From NCBI RefSeq assembly GCF_003369915.1, contig NC_046676.1:12382001-12446000 (forward strand): a stretch of DNA of 64,000 bases, given 5' to 3'. Each line of letters begins with the position of its first letter. The first letter of the stretch is position 1. The notes below the pieces were generated by a model, which had not been told where the DNA came from, made no database searches, and saw only the letters and a list, made by a program, of their open reading frames with translations. This document shows positions 1-11,397 of the stretch, piece after piece. The position numbers and the translations under genes are program-made. Source of the stretch: Drosophila miranda (lineage: Eukaryota; Arthropoda; Insecta; Diptera; Drosophilidae).

Positions 1-937
1 GGGAGCGAGATCACCTTGGTGGCCCTCTCATCGGATAATAGTCGCGATAGCGAGGACTCTTTGGAACAACACACGCCCGTCATGTCACTGCAGGTGCGTT
101 GAAGATCCCCTTAATAAGTCTCATGGATGAATTAATGCATTAATCTCCTTACCTTTCTTTCAGGGGTTGATCATTACAGAACCCCACAGTGATATGCCCT
201 CCATAACGCGTGGAATCGGACGCAAGGCGAGCCTGGACTGCGAACCCAGCAGCAACCACGTGACGGCCACTAGTTCCACCTCCCAGACCGAGGCTCAGTG
301 TCGGCGGGGGAGCGACAAGTCGCTGGGGTTTTCTGACGATTCCCTCAGCAATGACTCGAATAATCTTTCGCCCTGCCAGGAGCCGTCGGCCAGCTCGGGC
401 TTCAAGTCAGACTCACATTCCGAGATGGGAGACCACACGGAGTGTGGCCACCTCACACCGGACTCGATGTGCGACTCGCGACGGATGTCGGATGAGATGT
501 GCTACGAGGTGCCGCTGCCGCACGAGTGCTCCAACCTGGACTCCACCCGCATCCTGGAGATGGTGAAGCAGACGATCGACTCGACCATGCCGCCCAAGGG
601 GTTTGTTCTGCACAAGGGCAGTATCAGTTCGGAAGACAGCGGGGCCGAGTCGCGTTACAGCAGCGCCTCGAATGCCTCCAGCTCGAATACGGCCTGCGAG
701 CCTTCAGGACAACCCCTGGCCTCCGCCTCTGGCTATAGCGAGCCCACCACCAATCTCAGCCTAGAGTACTCCGGCGGCCTGCAGATCGAGCTGCAGGTGT
801 GCGAGGGACGCAGCCGGGACCATCAGGGAGCCGGCAAAGGCATCAAGCTGCGTCGCATCTCAGGCGACCAATTTGAGTACGGCAAGATCTGCCAGCAGCT
901 GATCAGCACGATCACCATGCAACAGGTGGCCGGCTGA
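1..937 (+). CDS. C-terminal exons of a SIK-type (AMPK-related) kinase, partial at the left edge
   Basis: Two exons are visible: 1-93, ending in CAG before a GTGCG donor, and 164-937, after a TTTCAG acceptor and ending in TGA. Together they give about 290 residues. The sequence is Ser-rich and acidic, with phosphosite-like stretches (GRKASLD, SRRMSDE). The last ~50 residues (IELQVCEG, then LRRISGDQFEYGKICQQLI) resemble a kinase-associated KA1-like tail of AMPK-related kinases. My best guess is the C-terminus of Sik3, based on that tail and on remembered Muller C neighbours. No kinase domain is in the window, so the name is an inference. The gene continues upstream of position 1. Frame and splice sites are clean, so this is a real coding end. 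Confidence 0.7.
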
Positions 938-2497
938 GCCCCTCAATGGGTGTACCCTGTCTCTTCCCCTCCCTAGCTACCTACTAAATGACTACTCGCC
1001 TTGCCTAAACTCTGCGTAGCTGTGATTAAAGCCGATATGTACGATATATCTATAACAATATGCATGTTTATCCTAGTATGTGTGTGAAGGACTTGAGCAA
1101 TTCAGACGAGTATAATTCTATTATGTAAATACATACGTCTCTAGCTACATTTTTATTATGAAATTCAAATTTAGATTCAAATTTAAACCCCATTTCAGAT
1201 CTTCTAGATGTAGTAGCATAATCAAAATCAATGAATATCAAATATACACTTTTTGTATTGCTATTTAACCTGATTCTTAGATAGAACCTGGTAAAATATT
1301 CGAGAATATCCCCTCCCCACCCTTCAAACCATACAACATTATAGAAATTATAGAATTTATGCACATATTTTAGAACGATATGTGTATTTCAAGTATAGGA
1401 ATGGCGAGAAGTTCTTAAAAAAACCGACGACAAGAGCAAGTAAAATGCATTCCAGTAGCAACAATGTTCATACAAAAGCAACAAATGTTCGTACTAGCTA
1501 TAAATATAATATAGATACGTAGATCTAGCGATATATAGATACTATATGCGTATATCCATTAATTTTAAGTTCAATTCTTGTGCAATTCGTAAGCGTAAAA
1601 AGCGTTTAGTTCAACAAAGATACGTACATCTTTATCCATATGCAATATATATGTATGTATGTATGGATATTTTACAAAATGTGTAGTTAGTTCTCTATCC
1701 TCTAAATGTTATGCATTATGCGATAAGCTCTCGATTCCGTTTAAAATTTAAACAATTTTTATAACTTCTGTAGTAAAGAATTCAAGTTTGTTCGTTTGTT
1801 AACCGATCCTACGATTAGAGAGTGTGACGTCGTGCCCCCAAAAGCGTCATAACATATATTATTAGACATCCCCCAAAACATTGAGAAATGTAACCTTTTT
1901 TTTTCAAGAAAGACTGCTGTGATTTTAAATATAACTAATTAATTTAAACCGATAGGAGAAGAGTTTAGAAGAAAACAGAAACAAAAATACAAAATAAACA
2001 CGAAATCATGTAGTTATATACGATTATCAAATTACATAAATTGTTCAACTTTATCTTAAATAAATTACCAATTCTTCGAAACATACAAAATTAATTTTGC
2101 TTGGCTTGCATAAATGTCATACATTTCCTAGTATTTTCTTTTACTCAAATGATATAAATAATGATTTTTCTGATGGCTTCCAGAAATTCCAGCTGGAAAA
2201 CAATCGTACAATCGTTTTCGAGATTGTTTTCAAAAAGCCAAGGCGTTCGCATGGGAAAAAAATATAAAAGGTTTTCGCGGCGATCAGATTTCAAACTCAG
2301 ATTTTGGCAAAAGTTAAGGCAATTTATTGATGCGAATTGCTGATAAATGTTATGCATTAATATCTCTTTAAAATGCTTATAATTTTAGATCATTTCAGAT
2401 CAAATTTACTTAAAATATATGCCAATTTGTAAAAATTTGTAAGTTATGCTTCAACGCTTTCATCGACTTCTCTTTCAGCTATATTGTGCGCGAGGGC
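938..2497. other. 3' UTR of the SIK-like gene and AT-rich intergenic DNA
   Basis: This stretch has no supportable protein gene. It is AT-rich, with several AATAAA-type signals (about 1991-1997 and 2058-2064) that could end the upstream transcript. Short ORFs here have no recognisable content. The right end is the original 3' flank of the caspase gene, whose stop codon is at 2498-2500 on the minus strand. Confidence 0.5.
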
Positions 2498-2523
2498 TTA
2501 TTCCGTTCTGTTTGGTTTGTAGC
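2498..2523 (-). pseudogene. Dcp-1: Displaced last codons of the Dcp-1-like caspase
   Basis: Read on the minus strand, 2516-2523 is GCTACAAA, which repeats the last codons of the caspase ORF at 11398-11405. It continues with codons for Pro-Asn-Arg-Thr-Glu and a TAA stop at 2498-2500. From memory, D. melanogaster Dcp-1 ends with a GDKPN-type tail, so GYKPN fits an ancestral C-terminus. These codons are now separated from the rest of the gene by the 8.87-kb block 2524-11397. This shows directly that the block was inserted into the last coding exon. Confidence 0.8.
2516..2523. repeat. 8-bp target-site duplication, left copy (TTTGTAGC)
   Basis: TTTGTAGC lies immediately before the MITE terminus TAGTGTTGGG at 2524. 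The same 8 bp lies immediately after the terminus CAACACTA at 11397, at 11398-11405. Eight-bp duplications are typical of hAT transposons. Confidence 0.85.
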
Positions 2524-2924
2524 TAGTGTTGGGTAAACATTGCTCATTTTGGGGAACATGTTCACTTGTTCTTTTTTAGTAAGTGAGTCAACTCACTCAT
2601 ATTGCTCACTTGTTCACCTGATTGCTCAGTTGCTCATTGCTCACTTAGATTGCTCAGTTTTTACTATTTCACTATACTTTCGAAGTATCGAATATACTTT
2701 GAATTGAGCGACATACTGAATTTTCAAAAGAATAAACAGTTTTGCCGGTAATACAAAAAGTGTGAAGTAAAAGCAAATATGAGCAACAACTGCCAGAACG
2801 CAAAATGCCCTTTGAGGAGCAAAATTGCGCAAAAAGTGAGTAGAGAACAAGTGACCAACAAAGAACAAGTGAGCAAAAAAGAACAAGTGAACAAAAAAGA
2901 ACAGCTTGGAAGGAACATGTTCAG
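2524..2924 (+). mobile_element. hAT-type MITE copy A, 3' end lost
   Basis: It begins TAGTGTTGGGTAAACATTG and matches the full copies at 26257 and 34799 up to ...GGAACATGTTCAG, where it switches to AGO2 coding sequence at about 2925. The last ~60 bp, including the right terminus, are gone. Internal sequence is rich in GAACAAGTGA/GCTCACTTG-type repeats in both orientations. Short ORFs across it recur in every copy and look like non-coding shadows. Confidence 0.8.
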
Positions 2925-5645
2925 TCACGCCAGAGCGTCCTAAGAAGTTCTATCGTCAGGCTTTTGATCAGTACAGAGTTGAACACTTGGGCGGTGCGAT
3001 TGCCGCATTTGATGGACGTGCATCGGCCTACTCAGCTGTGAAGCTAAAATGCAGCTCCCAGGGCCAAGAAGTGAAAGTAAGTGCTGTTGTGTATTTCGCC
3101 GAGCTTGAGGAACCTTTGAAGTGAATATTGCTTTCTTGCCGTCCAGATATTAGATCGCCACGGCCGTACTCTGACTTATACTCTGGAACTCAAGGAGACA
3201 GAGGACTCGGAGGTCGATCTGAACTCGCTGAGAAAGTGAGTGAACCGTTATATTGAACCAAATGTGTCGGCAGAGAATCGGCATAATGCAATTTCCCATT
3301 TTTCCATTTTTGCAGCTATATGAAGAATAAGATATATGACAAGCCCATGAGAGCCTTGCAGTGTCTGGAGGTTGTGTTGGCGGCCCCCTGTCATAACACC
3401 GCCATACGCGCCGGTCGCTCGTTCTTCAAAAGGTCAGAGCCCGGTCAAGCCTTTGATCTGAACGACGGCTACGAAGCTCTAGTTGGACTCTATCAAGCAT
3501 TCGTGTTTGGCGATCGTCCGTTTGTTAATGTGGACATATCGCACAAGTCCTTTCCGAAGGCCATGACGATCATTGAATATTTAGAGCAGTATCAGCGCCA
3601 GAAAATTGAGAAAAGCACAAATCTTGACTACAGGCGTTACGATATCGAATCATTCCTAAAGGGCATGAATATAGTATACGATCCGCCTGCCTGTTTTGCC
3701 AGTGCCCCTCGCGTCTTCAGAGTCAACGGGCTTTCCAAGTTTCCCGCTAGCAGTCAGAAATTTGAGCTGGATGGGAAGCAAACGACCGTTGAAGAGTACG
3801 TCCGGTCTCGGAAATATAATTTAAAGTATCCGAACCTGCTCTGCTTGCATGTTGGGCCGCCGTTGAAAAACATTTATTTGCCTATCGAACTATGTCGCAT
3901 TGAGGATGGGCAGGCCCTGAATGTGAGTTCAACAAGTTCCTTTCACTGCAAATAATTTCCTGATTTGATTTCTTTACATCGCATTGCAGCGCAAGGATGG
4001 AGCTAATCAGGTGGCGGCCATGATTAAGTATGCTGCCACTTCCACCAACGAGAGGAAGGCCAAGATCATCCACTTGCTCGAATATTTCAAACACAACTTA
4101 GATCCGACCATCAGCCACTTTGGCATTCGCTTGGAAAACGACTTCATTGTGGTGAATACACGCACCCTCAATGCGCCTCAGGTTGAGTATAAGAATAACA
4201 ATTTGGCTTCAGTGAGGAACGGTTCGTGGCGCATGGATCGCATGCAATTCTATGACCCCAAGCCAAAGCTACATAAATGGGCTATACTCTACGGTAAGAT
4301 TCACTACATGAGTGTGTTCGATTTTCAGGGCATGGTAAGTTGTGCTCGGCTGGAAGCAGAATTTCACTCAGATCCTGACTAATTTTCTTTGCAGATAATT
4401 CAGCTGAGTGGCACCGTCAATGTGTGCCTGAATGCCAACGCCGAGATACGGAATTACAGGGATGAGCGTGAACTGGATTCTCATTTCCTTGATTTAAAAA
4501 AAAATAAATTTGATTTGGTGTTCGTTATTATACCAAATTCCGGGTCCGTTTATGATGTCGTGAAGCAAAAGACTGAGCTGGAGCATGGAATTCTCACACA
4601 ATGCATCAAGGAGAACACAGTCCTGCGTAAATGTAACCTGCAGTGTATTGGCAACATTATGCTTAAGGTCAATTCCAAGCTAAACGGTATCAATCATAAG
4701 CTAAAGGATGACCCCCGCTGTCTGCTAAAGAATGCGATGTTCTTGGGTGCTGATGTAACTCATCCATCGCCAGATCAGCGTGAGATCCCCAGTGTGGTGG
4801 GTTGTGCCGCCTCCCATGATCCATTCGGGGCTTCATATAACATGCAATATCGCTTGCAACGCTCGACCTTGGAGGAGATAGAGGACATGGAGTCGATAAC
4901 TCTTGAGCACTTGCGTGTCTATCATCAGTTCCGGAAATCCTATCCCGAGCACATTGTCTATTATCGTGATGGCGTGAGCGATGGTCAGTTTCCCAAGATC
5001 AAGAATGAAGAGTTGAGGGGAATTTCTGCGGCCTGCAGCGAGGTAAGTTGAAGTCTTGCCTCCCGAAGCCTCATCATTTTCGATCGCTAATCTCCCTTCG
5101 TCTCCTATCAGATGCGCATTAATCCCAAGATTTGCTGCGTCATCGTAGTTAAGCGGCATCATACACGCTTCTTTCCGAACGGAACTCCATCGCAATACAA
5201 CAAGTTTAACAATGTAGATCCGGGAACGGTCGTCGATCGCACCATTGTCCATCCCAATGAGATGCAGTTCTTCATGGTCAGCCATCAGTCGATTCAGGGG
5301 ACGGCCAAGCCGACGCGTTACAATGTGATTGAGAATACGGGCAACTTGAATATAGACTTACTGCAGCAATTAACATACAATCTTTGTCACATGTTTCCCC
5401 GTTGCAACCGCGCAGTGTCTTATCCGGCTCCGGCATATTTGGCACATTTGGCTGCGGCACGTGGACGTGTCTATCTCACTGGGTGCGATATTAATGTTAT
5501 TATTGTTACGTATATTCGTTCTGACGGTACATATCTTGACTGCTTCTCTTACAGCTGCACCAAGTTCCGCACTCCAAAGGAGGAATACGCAAAGCGGTTG
5601 ATTGTTCCAGAGTTCCTGAAAACGAACCCCATGTATTTCGTGTAG
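2925..5645 (+). pseudogene. AGO2: AGO2 copy 1, N-terminal exons lost
   Basis: Argonaute-2 is the slicer of the cytoplasmic siRNA pathway. Exons: 2925-3076, 3147-3235, 3316-3922, 3990-4334, 4395-5042, 5112-5482 and 5555-5645 (TAG), all with GT-AG introns. The protein enters at TPERPKKFYRQAF and keeps PAZ, MID and PIWI. The catalytic residues are visible: Asp in GADVTHP, Asp in YYRDGVSDG and His in APAYLAHL, ending in the usual NPMYFV. Start codon, Q-rich N-terminus and promoter are missing. The frame opens into the MITE without an ATG, and the first Met is at 3320. It has a 3-bp deletion relative to copy 2 near 4552. It is expressed only if an upstream exon is captured, so it is probably non-functional, though its PIWI half is intact. 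Confidence 0.85.
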
Positions 5646-5835
5646 GCAGAACAGTAAATACGGTTACAGTTACCCTTTTGCCAATAAGAATTTAATTCAA
5701 ACATCATTATTCTTTATTAATTTTTTATTTTATCACATTTCTTGAACCATAATCGTATATATCATATGTAAGGGGCACACTCTACTGCTTTCATTAGGAG
5801 CTTCGATGTGAATGACGTCTTTAGTGGCTCTCCAG

Positions 5836-5982
5836 CTGGAGAGGCGCGTGGAAATTCTTGTCACTGAGAATCACGACTATAAGAAGCGCCTCGAGTCGCT
5901 GGAGGAGACCAATGCCAATCTACTTAGTCAGCTGCACAAATTGCAGGCCCTAGTTAGCAAGCACAATGTAAAAAAGTCCTAA
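5836..5982 (+). pseudogene. CrebA: CrebA last-exon fragment (leucine zipper), copy 1
   Basis: After a CTCCAG acceptor the sequence encodes LERRVEILVTENHDYKKRL, heptad leucines, then QLHKLQALVSKHNVKKS and TAA at 5980-5982. This matches my memory of the end of the CrebA bZIP region. CrebA is a CREB3-type transcription factor that drives secretory-pathway genes, and it neighbours AGO2 in D. melanogaster. Only the zipper exon is here; the basic DNA-binding region and everything upstream are absent, so the fragment cannot make a factor alone. It shows that the AGO2 cargo was copied as chromosomal DNA with its neighbour. Confidence 0.75.
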
Positions 5983-6656
5983 GCCAGGGACCCAGGACGT
6001 GTGCCGGTTCCGTTTCTTGTTTGCCCGCCTTCCCGAAATACCTATATATCTATACCTATTTACCTATACCTACACCTATACCTATAACTACATATGAATG
6101 TATATGTATATAGATATCTATACATTTTTTTTTGTATTTTTTGTTCCGCCTATTACTTCTGAAGTTTTCTGTGAGAGTTTTGAAGAATTTATAAGACTTG
6201 CGCTGTTAGCAAGGAAATGTAAGAATGTTTGTCCGGCTTTTTGTTAGCACAAATCGGAAGAAATGTCCTCCCTCCCTCCTACTCCGCGACTGCTCATCCA
6301 GCTTTCCCACTCCCCTTCCCTCCACTCCATACATATTCAAAAAAGATTTAGCACCCAGATGCCTATAACTAATACCATATAATTTGTGTGTATGGATGTA
6401 TGTCCTAGCTACTTGTAGAACGTTTCTTATATATAGATATGTATATTAGTCATGCATTCCTGTTATATAAACTTTACCTAGAGTAACTCCAACTCCAACT
6501 ACAACCACAACAGAAACGATCGACGAGCTCAAACAGCAGAAGCCAATTCAGAAAAGCGTCATAAGAGAAGCTAACTAACAATATTGTACTCGTAATAGAA
6601 CGAAATCAACAGACCAAAAAAACAAACAGCAAAAAAGAAAAACAAAAAACAAAAAG

Positions 6657-7784
6657 AACGAGGGGGAACGTTGTGAGTTGCTGCGGACACCGCAGATCTA
6701 CAGTTATACCCGATACTAAGTCAGTATGGCTCTCCTGCGGCAGACGCCGCTAATATTGAACCACACGACAAAGAGTGCGTGCGAGAGAGACAGAAAATCA
6801 GTCTGAGCGTGACGTCGGGCGCTGCGTAGCCACTGAAAATTGATTTCTTGCTTTTGGCTACAAAAATGATCCGATCTGATCCAGATTCAGCAATCTGATA
6901 GATATGGTCATTATCTATGATTCTGCATTTTTAGTTTTCTCGAATCTGCAATATTGTGGATGCAACAGATTTTCGTTCTTTGTGGGGGCGGAAGGGGGTG
7001 GGGCGAAATTCTGAGATATACGTTTTATAGTGAGATCTAACAGAAGTGCGGATACCAAATTTGGTTACTCTAGCCTTAATAGTCTCTGAGATTTGTGGAT
7101 GCCCCCGATTTTCGTCCTTTGCGGGGGCGGAAGGGGGTGTGGCGAAATTTGGACACGAAACGGTCAAGGTCCGATATCACAGGAGTGTGGATACCAAATT
7201 TGGTTGCTCTGGCTCTTATAGGTTCTGAGATCCTTGAACTCATATTTTGCAATTGACAAAACCGACCATGAAACCTGTGTGTTAGAGAGAGACAGAGCGA
7301 GAAAGAATGAAATTGTTTTCTTGATTCTGGCTATAATCATTATACGATCTGGTTCAGATTTTGCACTGTAGAAGATATGGTCATCCTCACCGATTCTGCG
7401 TTTTTGGTTTTATCGTATCTTTAAAAATGTGGATGCCACAGATTTTCGTCCTTTGTGGGGGCGGAAGTGGGCGGGGCGAAGTTTTGAAATATTTTTGTAG
7501 CAGTGACATATCACAGAAGTCTGGATCCAAAACATCGTTGCTCTAGCTCTTATAGTCTTTGAGCACTAGGCGCTGAAGGGGACGGATGGACGGACGGACG
7601 GACGGACGGACGGACGGACGGACAGACGGACAGACAGACAGGGCTCAATCGACTCGGCTATTGATGCTGATCAAGAATATATATACTTTATGGGGTCGGA
7701 AACGATTCCTTCTGGACGTTACACACATCCACTTTTACCACAAATCTAATATACCCCAATACTCATTTTGAGTATCGGGTATAA
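6657..7784 (-). mobile_element. DINE-1/INE-1 (Helentron-related) element, private to block 1
   Basis: The element runs from AACGAGGGGGAACGTTGTG to ...GAGTATCGGGTATAA, the characteristic end seen in reverse. It contains internal ~150-bp direct repeats built around GATTTTCGTCCTTTG and CCAAATTTGGTT, plus a GGAC-rich microsatellite at about 7583-7640. In block 2 the same place (about 31612) has only an A-rich stretch, so this copy inserted after the two blocks separated, or was lost from block 2. No transposase is encoded. Confidence 0.75.
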
Positions 7785-8993
7785 AAATGCAAAGAAGAAA
7801 AGCTTAAAAAATGGGATATGGCATGCCTTGATGTGGGCTCTGTTCGATCTGATCTGATATAATTTAACTTTATCTACATAAGCGAGCAGCGATATACATG
7901 TGCATACATTATGTTTTAGTAATGATTGAATGAATGAACGAAAGACCTCGGAGCCGCATCTCTGCACTATCTTTGGCATGACTCTTGTTCCTTTAAACGT
8001 AATTTCTCAAGCAAACGAATGATACGAAAGTATATACCTAAACAATTCCATAATGGAGCTAGATAGAATGATTTCACAACGAACTACATATGTTTATATG
8101 CTGAATTTTAGTTTCTTTTCATAAGTTTACCACCAGCAACCGCAAAGAAACGCACCAATGTAGAATGTAGAAAGAATCTTGAATTGGTTCTCTGTCGCGT
8201 TGCCTGGCCGAGTTAAACAATTTCCGAGCCAATTATGAAAATGAATTATTGTTTGTTAAGTTTAATATTATAAGACGCCGCTGCACTGACCTCAAAGTTC
8301 GAGGGCAAACCCCAATTTAATCAAATTTTGCAGCAATTATTATTTTTTTTTTTTTTACATCTTAGTGCAATTTTTTGGCATAACTAGAAATGCAGATGTT
8401 TCGCGCTTTTTCCGCGGCGTTAAAAAATGAGTCATTCTAGTTTAAATTAGTTGAATTTATCTAAAAAAAAGAAAAATGCTTAAGCGAAGTTTTAAGCGTA
8501 AACCGATGATTTCTTATTAAATCGATAATACGAGTACTATCTATACAAAATATTTTAGGTATTTTAATGTATTTTTGTTTATGTGTGTGTAAACCAAGCG
8601 GAGTTGTGCAATTGTTAGTAAAATTAAACAACAAAGAAAAAGCTTGTAGAAAAATATGGAATCACACTGAAAGAAAAAGCTTGTGCAATGACAAAAACTT
8701 GACTATAAAATTCGTTAAAAAATAAACAAATAAGATACGATAATAGCAATCCATTTGGAAAAGTAAAAGCGTTTTGAGATGTTTATACACAAAAGTACAG
8801 CAGTTTTAACGCATATTGTAAACTAAAATTGAAAACGATTCGAACGAAAACCAGAAAATACACAAAAAAATTTTAAAACTTTTATGAGTGGTTGCTGTAG
8901 TTTGGAATAAGCAAGTGCAATTCAAAATAAAACGCAAACAACCATTAGAACAGCACCGATATGCGATATTCATCTTGCCTATTGAAAATTTTA

Positions 8994-9294
8994 CTTGCTT
9001 ATCCCCTGGAACACCGGAAACGGGCTCTGCCGTCGACGTCTCCTACATAACTAAATGGCCGGACTAGGTGTTTGTATCCACCAGATATGTCTTGGCAAGC
9101 AGGGGGTACTACAGCTCTGTGGAGTTCCCAGCCATCGAGGGGTCGGAGGAAATGTGGGGGCGCAGGTGCATACAACTGTCGGTCACTCTCACTGTCGGAC
9201 TGGGCATCACCAACAACACACATGTGCCGCAGGAAACCCTGCAGCATTTAATTTACAACAGTTTGGACCGCCTCTTTCACACTATCATACGATA
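8994..9294 (+). pseudogene. Unidentified coding relic in the cargo, copy 1
   Basis: One reading frame looks protein-like from about 8994: a PGTPETGSAVDVSYITKW stretch, an in-frame TAG, then VFVSTRYVLASRGYYSSVEF and a conserved-looking ~55-residue stretch ending in TIIR and TAG at 9292-9294. The GC content and codon pattern differ from the AT-rich surroundings. I do not recognise the protein. The same stop occurs in block 2, so the break predates the duplication. It may be a decayed exon of a gene near CrebA, or chance. Confidence 0.35.
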
Positions 9295-11043
9295 GTGTTG
9301 ATTACACTATGCAACATCAATTGGTTAATAATTAATTGTTAGCGTTAACGTAGTATCCATTGCTTTTTGCTTTTTCATCTAATCATCAGCTTAGCAAGTT
9401 GTGCTGGTGAATGCGCCCTATATCTTTGACCAGACGCAAAGACGCATGACGCAGCCCTAGTGTAAACAGCCTATTAGTGTAGAATTTTTTTTTATAACTG
9501 CTGCTTGTTTTAGAGTTCATGTAAATATACTCCAGCGTTTTGTGATCTTATCGCTGCATAAAAACGTAATGTGTGCAAAAATAATATGATAAGTGTTAAC
9601 AAGGGGTTCTCGAAATATATATTCCGAATGTATGTATGTGTGTAAGCCGGTACTCCGTATGCATCCTAAAAATATTCGCTTATTGATCAGAATCAAGCTT
9701 ATAATATACATATGCACATAACGATGTACTGCCTTCGAGCCTCGAACCCCTGCACTTTTTGAGTACCTGGTATGAAAAGAGACTGCTAAATTTGTTCGCA
9801 ATCCAATACCGCATATCTTCAATCTATAAACAAGTAATTACCCAAACATTTTTGGAGTTTCTTATCTTTGGAGATCCTTTATAGCCTTCTGAGTCTATAC
9901 GCTACTCATTCCTGACCGTTCAATTTACTTTTTTCGTTGATCATTTGTGTATGCATCCAATATTAAACTTTGTATAACTTGTTTGAACAGTTGTTCCAGT
10001 GTCTCGTAGTTTACACGAAAAAGAGCAGTCTAGAATAATTTAATACAGTCACCACAAAATGATTACAATTAATACCTACACATACTTGTGCAATTCAAAT
10101 TGATTGTAATCATATATTTCACAACAATATATACATATGTATGTATGTACATTTATGTCTATATGCTCAACCTTAACAGGCATGCAATTCATTCCTTCTT
10201 AGCCCAAAATGTATATAAAAAGCGCATGGGGCTTGCCACCTACTATGGAATATAATTCCGACAATGTCTGCGAATAGGGTACGACAATCTGGATACAAAT
10301 TTTTGTACATATTGAGTGCTAAATTTCTAAGCTACATATATCTCTCTATTACATAAATAAGATTTGGGTCGTCATGGTCCTGATATTTTAGCGTGTGCGC
10401 AGGGGGCTTGCTCCCTAGCATATTATAAAAATCTCGTGTCCCGATGTTTGTGGTTCTGTTCCTTAAATTCATGCTTCAAAATTATATATTATTACTCCCA
10501 GAAGAAACCGTTTTCGACCCCATAAGGTATACACATATATTCTTGATCAGCCAATAGACGAGTCGATTGAGCCATGTTTGTCTGTCCGTCCCGATGAGCG
10601 CCTAGATCTCAGAGACTACAAGAGAGGGGAACCACACTGACTAAGTGTCGGGTATATATGTAAAGCCCCGGCCCTAGCCACGGCTCACAACGTTTCCCCT
10701 CGTTTATAAATAAACAAAATTTTATTATTGGTATATTTGTACGGTATATTTTAAATTTCGGTATATTTCTGAGGTCGAACGAAAACATGAGTCGTAATGG
10801 GCTATAGAAAGAGGTATGGACAACAGGAAAAAAACTGCCAAGACAAATTGCAAGATTCGTATGAACTCACCTCGCGTGTGAGGACAACATACTGTGAAGA
10901 CAAAATCGGCAAGGTACATTGGGCAAATGGGGTGAAATTCACTTGCATGCGTTGCATTTTCTGGACCGTGTTGCCTGTTGTCCACTTCCTCTTTTTCCTT
11001 CCATTATGTAGCAAATGTGTAGCCAATGTGTAGAATATATATT

Positions 11044-11397
11044 ATGCTCATTGCTCACTTAGATTGCTCAGTTTTTACTATTTCACTATACTTTCGAAGT
11101 ATCGAATATACTTTGAATTGAGCGACATACTGAATTTTCAAAAGAATAAACAGTTTTGCCGGTAATACAAAAAGTGTGAAGTAAAAGCAAATATGAGCAA
11201 CAACTGCCAGAACGCAAAATGCCGTTTGAGGAGCAAAATTGCGCAAAAAGTGAGTAGAGAACAAGTGACCAACAAAGAACAAGTGAGCAAAAAAGAACAA
11301 GTGAACAAAAAAGAACAGCTTGGAAGGAACATGTTCAGTTGCTCACTTAAGTGAACAACTCTTTTTTGTTCACTCACTCATGAGCTACACAACACTA
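11044..11397 (+). mobile_element. hAT-type MITE copy C, 5' end lost
   Basis: It matches the full-length copies from TGCTCATTGCTCACTTAG to the right terminus CAACACTA at 11397. The first ~110 bp are deleted together with a few bases of the inner flank (ends ...ATATATTA, where copy D still has GAAT before its terminus). Its last three bases, read on the minus strand, supply the caspase stop codon TAG. Confidence 0.8.

Larger units (their letters stand above)
5983..11043 (+). other. Cargo 3' flank of CrebA, copy 1
   Basis: This is about 5 kb of AT-rich non-coding sequence, colinear with 30936-34798 in block 2 except for an inserted DINE-1 (6657-7784) and small indels. It probably represents the CrebA 3' UTR and downstream DNA. 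A relic ORF lies at 8994-9294, a degraded DINE-1-like remnant at about 10500-10700, and no intact gene was found. The last ~300 bp before the right MITE differ from block 2 by several indels near 10770-10900. Confidence 0.6.
2524..11397 (+). mobile_element. Composite block 1: hAT-MITE, truncated AGO2, CrebA fragment, hAT-MITE
   Basis: An 8874-bp segment starts with the MITE terminus TAGTGTTGGG and ends with the inverse terminus CAACACTA, flanked by TTTGTAGC on both sides. Inside are a MITE with its 3' end missing (2524-2924), AGO2 from mid-exon onward, the last CrebA exon and its long 3' flank, and a MITE missing its 5' end (11044-11397). The cargo matches block 2 almost base for base apart from indels and one extra DINE-1. 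It interrupts the last caspase exon. The block behaves like one insertion bounded by two MITE ends. Alternatively, the cargo could have recombined into a resident MITE. Confidence 0.75.

Noticed and set aside
2641-2928. Leu/Phe-rich ORFs across the hAT-type MITE (also at 11055, 26374, 34916)
   Set aside because: They recur in every MITE copy, are made of reverse-complement short repeats and end at the same MITE positions. They are shadows of a non-coding element.
4833-5285. 150-codon minus-strand ORF inside AGO2 (also 29786-30238)
   Set aside because: Antisense to conserved PIWI codons in both AGO2 copies; its openness is explained by the sense coding sequence.
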